Source: Pseudomonadota bacterium (GTDB taxonomy: Bacteria; Pseudomonadota; Alphaproteobacteria; Rhizobiales; Devosiaceae). Taken from it: a stretch of DNA of 11,402 nt. Positions 1 through 8,872 of this stretch are shown piece by piece (within the stretch, counting starts at the first letter, position 1; each line of letters opens with the position of its first letter). Where the stretch lies: assembly GCA_023433985.1 (NCBI GenBank), contig JAEYTN010000288.1, positions 1 to 11,402 on the forward strand, in the 5' to 3' direction. A program made the position numbers and the translations under genes. The notes beneath the pieces were generated by a model that saw only the letters and a list, made by a program, of their open reading frames with translations, was not told where the DNA came from and ran no database searches.

Positions 1-2455
<2,455 letters not shown>

Positions 2456-2568
2456 TTCGGGATGTCCTTCAAACAGACGCAGAATGTTGCGTTTGCGGGG
2501 GATTTTGGGTAGCGGACCTTCAACAGAAATCGGTTGACGGGTCAACAGGCGGGACGTCGGAGCAGGCC
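2456..2568. promoter_or_regulatory. Divergent leuS/yggS intergenic region with GTTGAC-GG-GTCAAC palindrome
   Basis: This 113-bp gap must carry the start signals of both divergent genes. The leuS ribosome-binding site (AAGGA, 2469-2465 on the minus strand) and a GGAG-containing site just before the yggS ATG are visible. A perfect inverted repeat, GTTGAC at 2533-2538 and GTCAAC at 2541-2546, sits near the middle. Both arms contain a TTGAC that could act as a -35 element, one facing each gene, but I see no convincing -10 partner at the right distance on either side. It could equally be a protein-binding site. Confidence 0.35.
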
Positions 2569-3231
2569 ATGGAGAACGCGGCGGAACGGCTGGAAATCAT
2601 CCGTACCCGGATGGAAAAGGCGAGGCGCCGCTTCGGTCCGCCGCCGGACCGGGTGGAGCTGATCGCCGTTTCCAAGACCTTCGATGCCGCAGCAATCCGG
2701 CCGTTTCTTGACGCCGGGCAGCGGGTGTTCGGCGAGAACCGGGTGCAGGAAGCGCAAGCCAAGTGGCCGGAGCTGCGGGGATCCTATGACGGCATAGAAC
2801 TGCACCTGATCGGGCCGCTGCAGACCAACAAGGCGCGCGAGGCCGTGGCGCTGTTCGATGTCATCCAGACGGTGGACCGCGACAAGCTGGCGGGCGTGCT
2901 GAAGGTGGAGATGGAGCGGTCCGGCAGGCGGCTGCCGGTGTTCGTGCAGGTCAATATCGGGCTCGAGGCGCAGAAGGCAGGGATACCGCCGGCGGAGGCC
3001 GTGGCCTTCGTCGAGCGCTGCCGGACGGAGCACGGGTTGCGGGTCGACGGGCTGATGTGCATTCCGCCCGACGGCGAGCCGGCCGGACCGTTCTTCGCGC
3101 ACCTGGCGTCGCTGGGACGGGACGCGGGCGTCGGCAAGCTGTCGATGGGGATGAGCGGGGATTTCGAGGTCGCCATCGCCATGGGGGCCACGCATGTGCG
3201 GGTCGGCACGGCGCTGTTCGGGGCGCGCTGA
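2569..3231 (+). CDS. yggS: YggS/PROSC-family PLP homeostasis protein
   Basis: This 220-residue protein belongs to the single-domain alanine-racemase-like family (YggS, YlmE, human PLPBP). The family binds pyridoxal phosphate and buffers its cellular level without a known catalytic reaction. The family landmarks are all present: VELIAVSKT with the PLP-binding lysine at K36, [44 protein letters not shown], and the phosphate-binding tail [34 protein letters not shown] block, here ending exactly at the stop. Length is normal (about 220-235). The ATG start has a GGAGCAGG-like ribosome-binding site close upstream. It is divergent from leuS and followed by 267 bases before the next gene, so it is probably transcribed alone. 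Confidence 0.96.
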   Translation: MENAAERLEIIRTRMEKARRRFGPPPDRVELIAVSKTFDAAAIRPFLDAGQRVFGENRVQEAQAKWPELRGSYDGIELHLIGPLQTNKAREAVALFDVIQTVDRDKLAGVLKVEMERSGRRLPVFVQVNIGLEAQKAGIPPAEAVAFVERCRTEHGLRVDGLMCIPPDGEPAGPFFAHLASLGRDAGVGKLSMGMSGDFEVAIAMGATHVRVGTALFGAR

Positions 3232-3331
3232 CCGCCGCCGGCGATGATATGACGCCATAGCAGCCTTACGTGTCCGGCGCCGGTCGTGCGCGCGACGCCC
3301 CGCGAAGGGAGGTAAGCAATCTTACGCAAGC

Positions 3332-3366
3332 GTGTCAGCGATTTGTCAGCTTGGGGCCCGTAGCCT
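3332..3366 (+). promoter_or_regulatory. Pho-box-like direct repeat with possible -10, upstream of the response regulator
   Basis: TGTCAGC occurs twice, at 3333-3339 and 3344-3350, an exact 11-bp period. This is the spacing of PhoB-type binding sites, in which two TGTCA-containing heptamers are separated by four bases. A weak -10 candidate, TAGCCT, begins 10 bases further on (3361-3366). The spacer is not very AT-rich. The regulator that might bind is not shown by the sequence; an OmpR/PhoB-type protein such as the downstream gene product itself is possible. Confidence 0.35.
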
Positions 3367-3430
3367 TTTTTCGCGGGCTCCGGGCGGCGGACTTGAAACT
3401 TCTCCCTGTCAAATCACGTTTCCTGCTTTC

Positions 3431-3450
3431 AGACGGCGTCACGCCGTTTT
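3431..3450 (+). terminator. Stem-loop with T-run between yggS and the response regulator
   Basis: ACGGCG (3433-3438), a three-base loop TCA, and CGCCGT (3442-3447) form a stem that runs into TTTT. Two further weak pairs extend the stem to AGACGGCG. It looks like a short intrinsic terminator. It lies 200 bases after the yggS stop and only 49-67 bases before the regulator's start, so it may act as an attenuator in the regulator's 5' leader instead. Confidence 0.4.
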
Positions 3451-3498
3451 GATTGGCCGGGTGCAATCGCCCGAGCCTAACTCAGGAACGCAAGGCCG

Positions 3499-4200
3499 AT
3501 GGCTTGGGGTACCAACATGAATAGACGACGCATCCTCCTGGTCGACGACGATGCGGAGCTGCGGAAGACCCTGATCGACCAGCTGTCTCCCTATCGCGAG
3601 TTCGAACTCGGCGAAGCCGGTACGGCGGCCGAGGCGCTCGAGAAGGTGCGCGGCAACCACCTCGACCTGATGCTGCTCGATGTGGGCCTGCCCGACATGG
3701 ATGGGCGCGAGGCGGTGAAGATCATGCGGCGGGAGGGCTTCAAGAGCCCGATCATCATGCTGACCGGCCAGGACAGCGATGCCGACCAGATCCTCGGCCT
3801 CGAGTCGGGGGCCAACGACTATGTCACCAAGCCCTTCCGCTTCTCGGTGCTGCTCGCCCGCATGCGCGCGGCGCTCCGCCAGCACGACCAGAGCGAGGAC
3901 GTGGTGTTCACGATCGGGCCTTACTCGTTCCAGCCGGCGGCCAAGCTGCTCGAGGCGCCGGATGGCGGCAAGGTGCGGCTGACGGACAAGGAAACCTCGA
4001 TCCTCAAGTACCTCTACCGGCAGGGCCCGAAGACCATTACCCGCGAGATCCTGCTCAAGGAGGTGTGGGGGTACAACAACCGGGTGACCACGCACACGCT
4101 CGAGACGCATATCTACCGGCTGCGCCAGAAGATCGAACGCGACCCGAGCAATGCGCGGCTGCTGGTGACGGAAGAGGGCGGGTACCGGCTGGTGCCGTGA
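3499..4200 (+). CDS. OmpR/PhoB-family response regulator, CenR-like
   Basis: Two-domain transcription factor of 233 residues from this start. The receiver domain (about residues 10-125) has the acidic pair in LLVDDD, the phosphoacceptor D61 in LMLLDVGLPDMDG, T89 in IIMLTG and K111 in YVTKPF, so it should be phosphorylatable. The C-terminal winged helix (about 135-233) ends with the typical TTHTLETHIYRLRQKIE recognition region and GGYRLVP. The receiver-linker sequence (KPFRFSVLLARMRA, IGPYSF) recalls the alphaproteobacterial cell-envelope regulator CenR, but this is from memory, so no symbol is given. No histidine kinase gene is adjacent. The start is uncertain: the ATG at 3499 has AAGG three bases upstream, while the ATG at 3517 gives the more typical MNRRRILLVDDD and has only a poor GGGG before it. 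A strong terminator follows at once. Confidence 0.95.
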   Translation: MAWGTNMNRRRILLVDDDAELRKTLIDQLSPYREFELGEAGTAAEALEKVRGNHLDLMLLDVGLPDMDGREAVKIMRREGFKSPIIMLTGQDSDADQILGLESGANDYVTKPFRFSVLLARMRAALRQHDQSEDVVFTIGPYSFQPAAKLLEAPDGGKVRLTDKETSILKYLYRQGPKTITREILLKEVWGYNNRVTTHTLETHIYRLRQKIERDPSNARLLVTEEGGYRLVP

Positions 4201-4230
4201 CGGGGCGGGGCGCTGCCTGAGAGTACGATG

Positions 4231-4260
4231 AGGCCCGGCGGGAGTCGGGTCTTTGTTTTT
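4231..4260 (+). terminator. Intrinsic terminator of the response regulator gene
   Basis: AGGCCCG (4231-4237) pairs with CGGGTCT (4246-4252) across an eight-base loop, with one G-T pair, and is followed by TTGTTTTT. It starts 31 bases after the stop codon of the response regulator and separates it from the downstream peptidase gene. Confidence 0.8.
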
Positions 4261-4274
4261 GCTGGGGGGTGGGG

Positions 4275-4334
4275 TGCCCCCTCCACCACCCTTCGGGTGG
4301 TCCCCCTCCCCCGTCTTCGACGGTGGAGGATCAC
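4275..4334 (+). repeat. Structured GC-rich interspersed repeat, copy 1
   Basis: First of four related copies in the window. It has the block CCCCCTCCACCA, a hairpin with tip CTTCG (CCACC...GGTGG), the block GGTCCCCCTCCCCCG, a second hairpin GTC-TTC-GAC, then GGTGGAGGATCAC. The start CCTCCACC and the end GGTGGAGG are inverted, so the whole unit can fold. A third hairpin, TCGACC/GGTCGA at 4337-4353, follows directly. A GGTGGAGGAAC at 4389-4399 may be a decayed extra arm. It lies between the regulator terminator and dcp. Confidence 0.75.
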
Positions 4335-4450
4335 CCTCGACCTCGGCGGTCGATCAAAACTGATCCCAGCAGGCCGGCCCCTTTGGTGGGGTGGAGGAAC
4401 GGGCGTGGACGCTCTATCTAGGGAGCAAGGACCACCAGAGACTCTTCTCC

Positions 4451-6502
4451 ATGACCAACCCGTTCTTTGCCGCCTGGGACACCCCGTTCGAGGCGCCGCC
4501 GTTCGATCTCATCGAGACTGCCCACTTCAAGCCGGCCTATGCCGAGGCGCTCGCGGCGCATCAGGCGGAGGTGACCGCGATTGCGGAGGCGGTCGAGGCG
4601 CCGAGCTTCGACAACACGATCGGGGCGCTGGAGCGGAGCGGCAAGGCGCTGAGGCGCGTCGACATGGTGTTCAACCAGCTGGGCTCGGCCAATACCGACG
4701 ACGAGCTGCAGGCGGTGGAACTCGAAATGGCGCCGGTGGTGGCGCGGCACTGGAACGCCGTCTTCCTCAACCCAAAACTGTTCGCGCGGATCGACGCGCT
4801 GTTCGGCAAGCGGGCGGAACTCGGCCTCGGCGACGAAGAGTTGCGGGTGCTCGAACGCTACCATCTCGATTTCGTGCGCTCGGGCGCGGCGCTGTCGGCC
4901 GACGAGCGGCAGCGCTATGCGGCGATCACCGAGCGGCTGGCGGTGCTGGGCACCGCGTTCGGGCAGAACGTGCTGAACGACGAGCGGGAGAGCGTGTTCG
5001 CGCTGAGCGAGGCGGAAGTCGCCGGCCTGCCGGAATCGGCAAGGGGGGCGGCGGCGCAGCTGGCGCGCGACCGCAAGCTCAATGCTCCCTACGCCATCAC
5101 CGCCTCGCGCTCCAGCGTCGAGCCCGTGCTGCAGTCCGGCGCCGACCGCGCGACCCGCGAAAAGGCGTGGCGGGCGTTCGTCAAGCGCGGGGCCAACGGC
5201 AATGCCAACGACAACCGCAAGGTGATTGCCGAGACGGTGGCGCTCCGGGCCGAGCTGGCGAAGCTGCTCGGCTACGAGAGCTACGCGCACTACAAGCTCG
5301 CCGACACCATGGCGAAGACGCCAGAGGCGGCGCGCGGGCTGCTGGAGGAGGTGTGGGGGCACGGGCGGCGCAAGGCGCTCGAAGATCGCGATGCGCTGCA
5401 GGCGCTGGCGGACGGCGAGGGCGCCGGCATCACCATCGAACCCTGGGACTGGCGCTTCTATGCCGAGAAGCTGCGTCAGGCCCGCTACGATTTCGACGCC
5501 AACGAGCTGAAGCCGTATTTCGAGCTCGAGAAGGTGGTCGATGCGGCGTTCTACGCGGCCGGACGGCTGTTCGGGCTGAGCTTCGCCCGGCGCGATGACG
5601 TGCCGGTCTACCACTCGGACGTGCAGGTGTGGGAGGTTTCACGCGGGGGGAAGGCGCTCGGCCTCTTTTACGGCGACTATTTTGCCCGGGCCGGAAAGCG
5701 GTCGGGGGCGTGGATGACGTCGTTCCGCGAGCAGAACAAGCTCGACGGGGTGCAGCTGCCGCTGATCGTCAACACCTGCAACTTCATCAAGCCGCCCGAG
5801 GGCGAGCCGGCGCTGCTGTCGCTCGACGAGGCGCGGACGGTGTTCCACGAGATGGGGCACGCGCTGCACGGACTGCTCTCCGACGTCACCTACCCGCGCA
5901 TCTCCTGCACCAACGTGGTGCGCGATTTCGTCGAGCTGCCCTCGCAGCTGTTCGAGCACTGGCTGGAGGAGCCGCCGGTGCTGGAGCGGCTGACGCACTA
6001 CCGGACGGGCGAGCAGATCCCCGAGACGCTGCTCGAGCGGTTGCGGCGGGCCCGCAAGGCGGGGCAGGGGTTCGAAACGGTGGAGTTCGTCTCCTCGGCG
6101 CTGCTCGACATGGACTACCACGCCGCCGAGCTCGGGGCCGATGCCGATATCGACGGCTTCGAGGCGGGCGTGCTCGCCAGCATCGAGATGCCGAAGGAAA
6201 TTGCGCTCAGGCATGCGAGCACGCATTTCCTCCACATCTTCTCGGGCGATGGCTACGCGGCGGGCTACTACAGCTACCTGTGGAGCGAGGTGCTCGACGC
6301 CGACGGTTTCGGGGCGTTCAAGGAGGCGGGCGATCCGTTCGATCCGGCGGTGGCGGAGCGGCTCCACCGCTACGTGTATTCGGCCGGCGGGTCGCGCGAC
6401 TATGGCGAGGCGTACCGGCTGTTCCGTGGGCGCGACCCGCAGATCGGCGGCCTGCTGGAAGGGCGCGGATTCCTGCCGGAAGCGGATACGCAGGAGGCCT
6501 GA
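4451..6502 (+). CDS. dcp: M3-family zinc metallopeptidase, peptidyl-dipeptidase Dcp type
   Basis: Cytoplasmic thimet-type zinc peptidase of 683 residues (E. coli Dcp is about 680) that removes C-terminal dipeptides from oligopeptides during peptide recycling. The zinc site is HEMGH at residues 466-470 with the third ligand E495 in DFVELPSQ. The DFVExPSQ context and ALHGLLSDVTYPRIS favour Dcp over oligopeptidase A. Also typical are GLFYGDYFARAGKRSGAWM, NFIKPPEGEPALLS and the substrate-binding GDGYAAGYYSYLWSEVL near the C-terminus. No signal peptide is seen. The ATG at 4451 is preferred: it gives MTNPFFAAWDTPFE, the usual family N-terminus. The in-frame GTG at 4391 would add 20 residues coded by repeat debris. 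The ribosome-binding site is weak. A Cys replaces the usual Gly in SGTN (here SCTN). It is 143 bases from the next gene, possibly co-transcribed. Confidence 0.95.
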   Translation: MTNPFFAAWDTPFEAPPFDLIETAHFKPAYAEALAAHQAEVTAIAEAVEAPSFDNTIGALERSGKALRRVDMVFNQLGSANTDDELQAVELEMAPVVARHWNAVFLNPKLFARIDALFGKRAELGLGDEELRVLERYHLDFVRSGAALSADERQRYAAITERLAVLGTAFGQNVLNDERESVFALSEAEVAGLPESARGAAAQLARDRKLNAPYAITASRSSVEPVLQSGADRATREKAWRAFVKRGANGNANDNRKVIAETVALRAELAKLLGYESYAHYKLADTMAKTPEAARGLLEEVWGHGRRKALEDRDALQALADGEGAGITIEPWDWRFYAEKLRQARYDFDANELKPYFELEKVVDAAFYAAGRLFGLSFARRDDVPVYHSDVQVWEVSRGGKALGLFYGDYFARAGKRSGAWMTSFREQNKLDGVQLPLIVNTCNFIKPPEGEPALLSLDEARTVFHEMGHALHGLLSDVTYPRISCTNVVRDFVELPSQLFEHWLEEPPVLERLTHYRTGEQIPETLLERLRRARKAGQGFETVEFVSSALLDMDYHAAELGADADIDGFEAGVLASIEMPKEIALRHASTHFLHIFSGDGYAAGYYSYLWSEVLDADGFGAFKEAGDPFDPAVAERLHRYVYSAGGSRDYGEAYRLFRGRDPQIGGLLEGRGFLPEADTQEA

Positions 6503-6645
6503 CGGCGGTGCTTATCCCCGCTCACGTTAGCCACGGGGGCAAAATCGATTCCGGTTCGGGCGAAGAAATGCTCTATATCGTCCCCGGGGCGGTGGCAGCG
6601 GCGCCAGCAGCGACCGGTACGGCTCGGCTCCGGGAATAGGGCGGG

Positions 6646-7095
6646 ATGCAACTCGACGACACGGCGACCATCCTGGGACGCGCCGAATTTTTCGAAATTT
6701 GCGACGCCGATCAGCGGCGGCTGCTTGCCTTTGCGTCCGAACGCAAGAAGTTCCGGCCGGGCACGGTGATCTACGCCTCGGGCGAAGTGCCGGAAGGCGC
6801 GCATGTGCTGATCTCAGGCACCGTGGCGACGACGCAGGATGGCGCCGAAGACAACCCGTTCCTCGTGCACGAGCCCGGTGCGCTGCTGGGGGCCATGGGC
6901 CTCGTGGTGGCGAAACCCCGCCCGGTGACGGTGAAGGCGATCGACGCGGTGGAGACGCTGTTCGTGCCGCGCACGGCGTTCATGAAGCTCGCCAACCAGT
7001 ATCCCGCGCTGGCGGCGCGGGCGGCGGACCGGATTCGGGCGGAGCTGCTGGGGTACCTGGGGGCGGTATCGAGCGTTCGGGGGAAGATCGGGTAG
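6646..7095 (+). CDS. Stand-alone cyclic-nucleotide-binding-fold protein without DNA-binding domain
   Basis: This 149-residue protein has a Crp/PKA-type beta-roll (about residues 14-115: FRPGTVIYASGEVPEGAHVLISGTV, then PGALLGAMGLVVAKPRPVTVKAID) and one C-terminal helix (about 118-149). It stops there, so the Crp helix-turn-helix is absent. In the phosphate-binding cassette the Glu that contacts the ribose in CRP aligns with A83, and the Arg-Ser/Thr pair is R92-P93. Canonical cAMP or cGMP binding is therefore doubtful. It may act by protein contact or bind another ligand; I cannot assign a function. The ATG is preceded by AGGGCGGG. It is 143 bases after dcp and convergent with xth. I recall small proteins of this kind near xth and lolA in related genomes. 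Confidence 0.88.
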   Translation: MQLDDTATILGRAEFFEICDADQRRLLAFASERKKFRPGTVIYASGEVPEGAHVLISGTVATTQDGAEDNPFLVHEPGALLGAMGLVVAKPRPVTVKAIDAVETLFVPRTAFMKLANQYPALAARAADRIRAELLGYLGAVSSVRGKIG

Positions 7096-7106
7096 GGGGC
7101 GGCAGG

Positions 7107-7178
7107 GACGCCCCCTCCACCACGCATCTGCGACGCGCGGTCCCCCTCCCCCGTGCCTTCGGCACAGTGGAGGAGCAC
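7107..7178 (+). repeat. Structured GC-rich interspersed repeat, copy 2
   Basis: Same architecture as the copy at 4275: GACGCCCCCTCCACCA, a variable hairpin (CGCATC/GACGCG with one mismatch), GGTCCCCCTCCCCCG, a perfect hairpin GTGCC-TTC-GGCAC, then GTGGAGGAGCAC. It fills most of the gap between the convergent cyclic-nucleotide-fold gene and xth. No T-run follows, so it is not a standard intrinsic terminator, although its hairpins could still stop or protect transcripts. Confidence 0.78.
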
Positions 7179-7211
7179 GCCCAGCCTCAGTGGTTCAACA
7201 CGGCTCCCCGC

Positions 7212-7227
7212 TGTTCCACGTGAATCG
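7212..7227. other. Second parS-like site, intergenic
   Basis: TGTTCCACGTGAATCG matches TGTTTCACGTGAAACA at 13 of 16 positions. Its left half (TGTTCCACGTG) is identical to the left half of the Caulobacter-type parS (TGTTCCACGTGGAACA). The right half is degenerate. It lies in the short space between repeat copy 2 and the 3' end of xth, 5.7 kb from the better match in leuS. ParB binding is inferred and less certain than for that site. Confidence 0.38.
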
Positions 7228-7235
7228 CTGGCGCA

Positions 7236-8042
7236 TTACTCGAATCGCACGATCACCGGTACGTGGTCGGACGGCTTTTCGGTCCAGCCGCGGGCGGGGC
7301 GGATGATTTCGGCGCCGGTGGTGTGGGCGGCGATATCGGCGGTGGCCCAGATGTGGTCGAGGCGGCGGCCCTTGTTGGTGGCGTTCCAGTCCTTGGCCCG
7401 GTAACTCCACCACGAATAGAGCTTCTCCTCGGCGGGGAAGTACTTTCGCACCACATCGACCCAGCCGTGGCCGCCGGTGAGGAGCGCGTTCAGCGCCTCG
7501 GTCTCGATCGGCGTGTGGCTCACCACGTCGAGCAGCTGCTTGTGGCTCCAGACGTCGTGCTCCATCGGAGCGATGTTGAAGTCGCCGCAGATCAGCTGCC
7601 GCTCGCGGAAATGGACCTCGCCGAACCAGGCCTTGAGCTCGCTCAGAAAGCCGAGCTTGTGCTTGAACTTGGGATTGATCTCGGGGTCCGGCTCGTCGCC
7701 GCCGGCGGGGATGTAGAAATTGTGCACCGTCACGGGACCCTTGCCGAAATCGGTGAGGGCCGAGACGTGCCGGCTCTCCTCGATCTCGCAGAAGACGCGC
7801 GAGGAAATGTCAGTCAGCGGGTGCTTCGAGATGATGGCGACGCCATGGTAGCCCTTCTGCCCGTGCACGGCCTGGTGGGGATAGCCGGCGGCGGTGAATT
7901 CCTTGCGCGGGAACTGGTCGTTCAGGCACTTGATCTCCTGCAGGCACAGGATATCGGGCCGGAACCTGTCGATGAATTCCAGCACCAGCGGCAGGCGCAG
8001 GCGAACGGAGTTGATGTTCCAGGTAGCAAAGGTGGTCGGCAT
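7236..8042 (-). CDS. xth: Exodeoxyribonuclease III (AP endonuclease, XthA family)
   Basis: DNA base-excision-repair enzyme that cuts 5' to abasic sites and has 3'-5' exonuclease and 3'-phosphatase activity on double-stranded DNA. The 268 residues match family length. Catalytic landmarks: WNINSVR (8-14), LQEIK with metal ligand E36, the NFYIPAGG segment (108-115), GDFN with D154 and N156, RRLDHIW with D229, and the closing SDH with D259-H260. The start is the ATG at 8042-8040. It follows lolA on the same strand after a 74-base gap, so the two are likely co-transcribed. An 8-bp perfect stem-loop ends immediately before the ATG and no good Shine-Dalgarno sequence is visible. The 3' end faces the cyclic-nucleotide-fold gene. 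Confidence 0.96.
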   Translation of the reverse strand: MPTTFATWNINSVRLRLPLVLEFIDRFRPDILCLQEIKCLNDQFPRKEFTAAGYPHQAVHGQKGYHGVAIISKHPLTDISSRVFCEIEESRHVSALTDFGKGPVTVHNFYIPAGGDEPDPEINPKFKHKLGFLSELKAWFGEVHFRERQLICGDFNIAPMEHDVWSHKQLLDVVSHTPIETEALNALLTGGHGWVDVVRKYFPAEEKLYSWWSYRAKDWNATNKGRRLDHIWATADIAAHTTGAEIIRPARGWTEKPSDHVPVIVRFE

Positions 8043-8069
8043 GGGGCGCCCGTCTAGGTGAGGCGCCCC
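8043..8069 (-). promoter_or_regulatory. GC-rich stem-loop abutting the xth start codon
   Basis: GGGGCGCC (8043-8050) and GGCGCCCC (8062-8069) are perfect inverted repeats around an 11-base loop. In the lolA-xth transcript the 3' arm ends at the base before AUG. The expected ribosome-binding position is therefore within the stem. No T-run follows on the minus strand, so it is not an intrinsic terminator for lolA. It could control xth translation or mark an RNA-processing point. Confidence 0.5.
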
Positions 8070-8116
8070 TTATGGCGAGGGCGGCGGAGTCGGTAAAGCC
8101 GGTCGGTCTGCCGGCC

Positions 8117-8773
8117 TCAGGTGCCGGCGGGCGCGTTGACGGCGCGGAAGGTGGGGTCGATGTAGAAGTAGGATTTCGGGATCTCGACCCCGGTCTCGAC
8201 GTCATAGAGCGAGAAGGTGAGCTCGTTGCCGCTCGGCTCGGTAAGCGTCCACTGCTTCAAATCCTTGCTCTCGGTGTCGAAGACCAGCGCCACGCGCACC
8301 ACCCCGCGCGGGGTGTCGTCCTGCAGGGTGACGGAGAAATAATCGTCCGACTGGGCGACGGCGACGATGTTGGCCTTGAACAGGTCGATCTCGGCATCGA
8401 GGAACTGGCGGAGCGGCACCTTGTCCTGCGGGTAGGCGTACTGGGTCTGCTCCTTGCGATCCACGACGTAGAAGCCGCGGCCGACCGAGACGATCTGTTC
8501 GTAGGAGGGCGGGTTGTAGCGGAACAGCACCTTGCCCGGCCGCTCGAGGAAGAAGGTGCCCTCGATGCGCTGGCCCTGCGTGTCGATCTGCAGGAAGCGC
8601 CCGACCATGGTCTTGATGCCGGAATTGTGCTGGTTGATCTCGGTGATCAGCTGGCGCTCGGCATCGGTGAGCTCGCGCGGTGCCTGCGCGGTCTGCTCCT
8701 GGGCGAGCGCGGGGGCGAGGGGCGAAGCAAGGGCGGTGACGGCGGCGAGCGCGATGAAGGTGCGGCGAAGCAT
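8117..8773 (-). CDS. lolA: Outer-membrane lipoprotein carrier protein LolA family
   Basis: Periplasmic chaperone family that accepts lipoproteins from LolCDE at the inner membrane and carries them to the outer membrane. The 218-residue product starts with a clear signal peptide, MLRRTFIALAAV..., with a likely signal peptidase I cut after ALA at residue 24 and no lipobox Cys. The mature part has the LolA-type beta-fold signature: MVGRFLQIDTQGQRIEGTFFLERPGKVLFRYNPP split over residues about 56-89, then VDRKEQTQYAYPQDKVPLRQFL and a TLTEPSGNELTFSLYDVE strand pair. The gene precedes xth and follows arsR after 99 bases. A weak promoter candidate lies at 8809-8837. As I recall, ftsK-lolA-xth is a common order in related bacteria, so the genes between ftsK and lolA look like an insertion. 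Confidence 0.92.
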   Translation of the reverse strand: MLRRTFIALAAVTALASPLAPALAQEQTAQAPRELTDAERQLITEINQHNSGIKTMVGRFLQIDTQGQRIEGTFFLERPGKVLFRYNPPSYEQIVSVGRGFYVVDRKEQTQYAYPQDKVPLRQFLDAEIDLFKANIVAVAQSDDYFSVTLQDDTPRGVVRVALVFDTESKDLKQWTLTEPSGNELTFSLYDVETGVEIPKSYFYIDPTFRAVNAPAGT

Positions 8774-8792
8774 GGGCGTGACGCGTTTCCGT

Positions 8793-8808
8793 GTTCGTTC
8801 GTTCGTTG
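8793..8808. repeat. Tetranucleotide tandem repeat upstream of lolA
   Basis: Three perfect GTTC units followed by GTTG, read on the plus strand. It lies 20-35 bases upstream of the lolA ATG, roughly where transcription would begin if the weak promoter at 8809-8837 is used. Copy number is low, so slippage is possible but not strongly suggested. Confidence 0.6.
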
Positions 8809-8837
8809 ACGATGCCTGTAGTCATCAAATGCGGCAA
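8809..8837 (-). promoter_or_regulatory. Weak candidate promoter for lolA
   Basis: Read on the minus strand: TTGCCG (8837-8832), a 17-base spacer, then CATCGT (8814-8809). The spacing is right and the -35 has four of six consensus bases, but the -10 matches only three. lolA may instead be read from the upstream SRPBCC-arsR promoter. Confidence 0.22.
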
Positions 8838-8872
8838 GAGGTGGAAGGATGCGGGACGGCCGAGGTCGTCGG

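Noticed and set aside
4391..4450. Upstream GTG start for dcp
   Set aside because: The added 20 residues come from repeat-like intergenic sequence. The ATG at 4451 gives the normal family N-terminus.
4418..6367. Long minus-strand frames opposite dcp (4418-5614 and 5639-6367)
   Set aside because: Antisense shadows with Arg/His/Leu-biased composition and no domain, opposite a fully convincing metallopeptidase.
6511..6519. TTATCCCCG resembling a DnaA box
   Set aside because: Only 7 of 9 bases match, there is one copy, and there is no AT-rich unwinding region; this is not evidence for an origin.
4228..6639. Long alternative plus-strand frames over dcp (4228-5598 and 5629-6639)
   Set aside because: Ala/Arg/Gly-rich out-of-frame shadows of a GC-rich gene. 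The true frame has the complete M3 peptidase motifs.
7090..7097. GGGTAGGG matching the E. coli KOPS pattern GGGNAGGG
   Set aside because: A single 8-mer at a stop codon in GC-rich DNA is expected by chance, and the KOPS consensus of this lineage is not known to me.
7263..8057. 264-codon plus-strand frame opposite xth, and 245-codon frame opposite lolA (8072-8809)
   Set aside because: Antisense of two genes with complete catalytic or family motifs; the translations carry no family signature.
8095..8115. GCCGG/CCGGC hairpin with TTTA after lolA as a terminator
   Set aside because: The stem is only five pairs and the T-run three bases. It is too weak to claim, and xth follows on the same strand.
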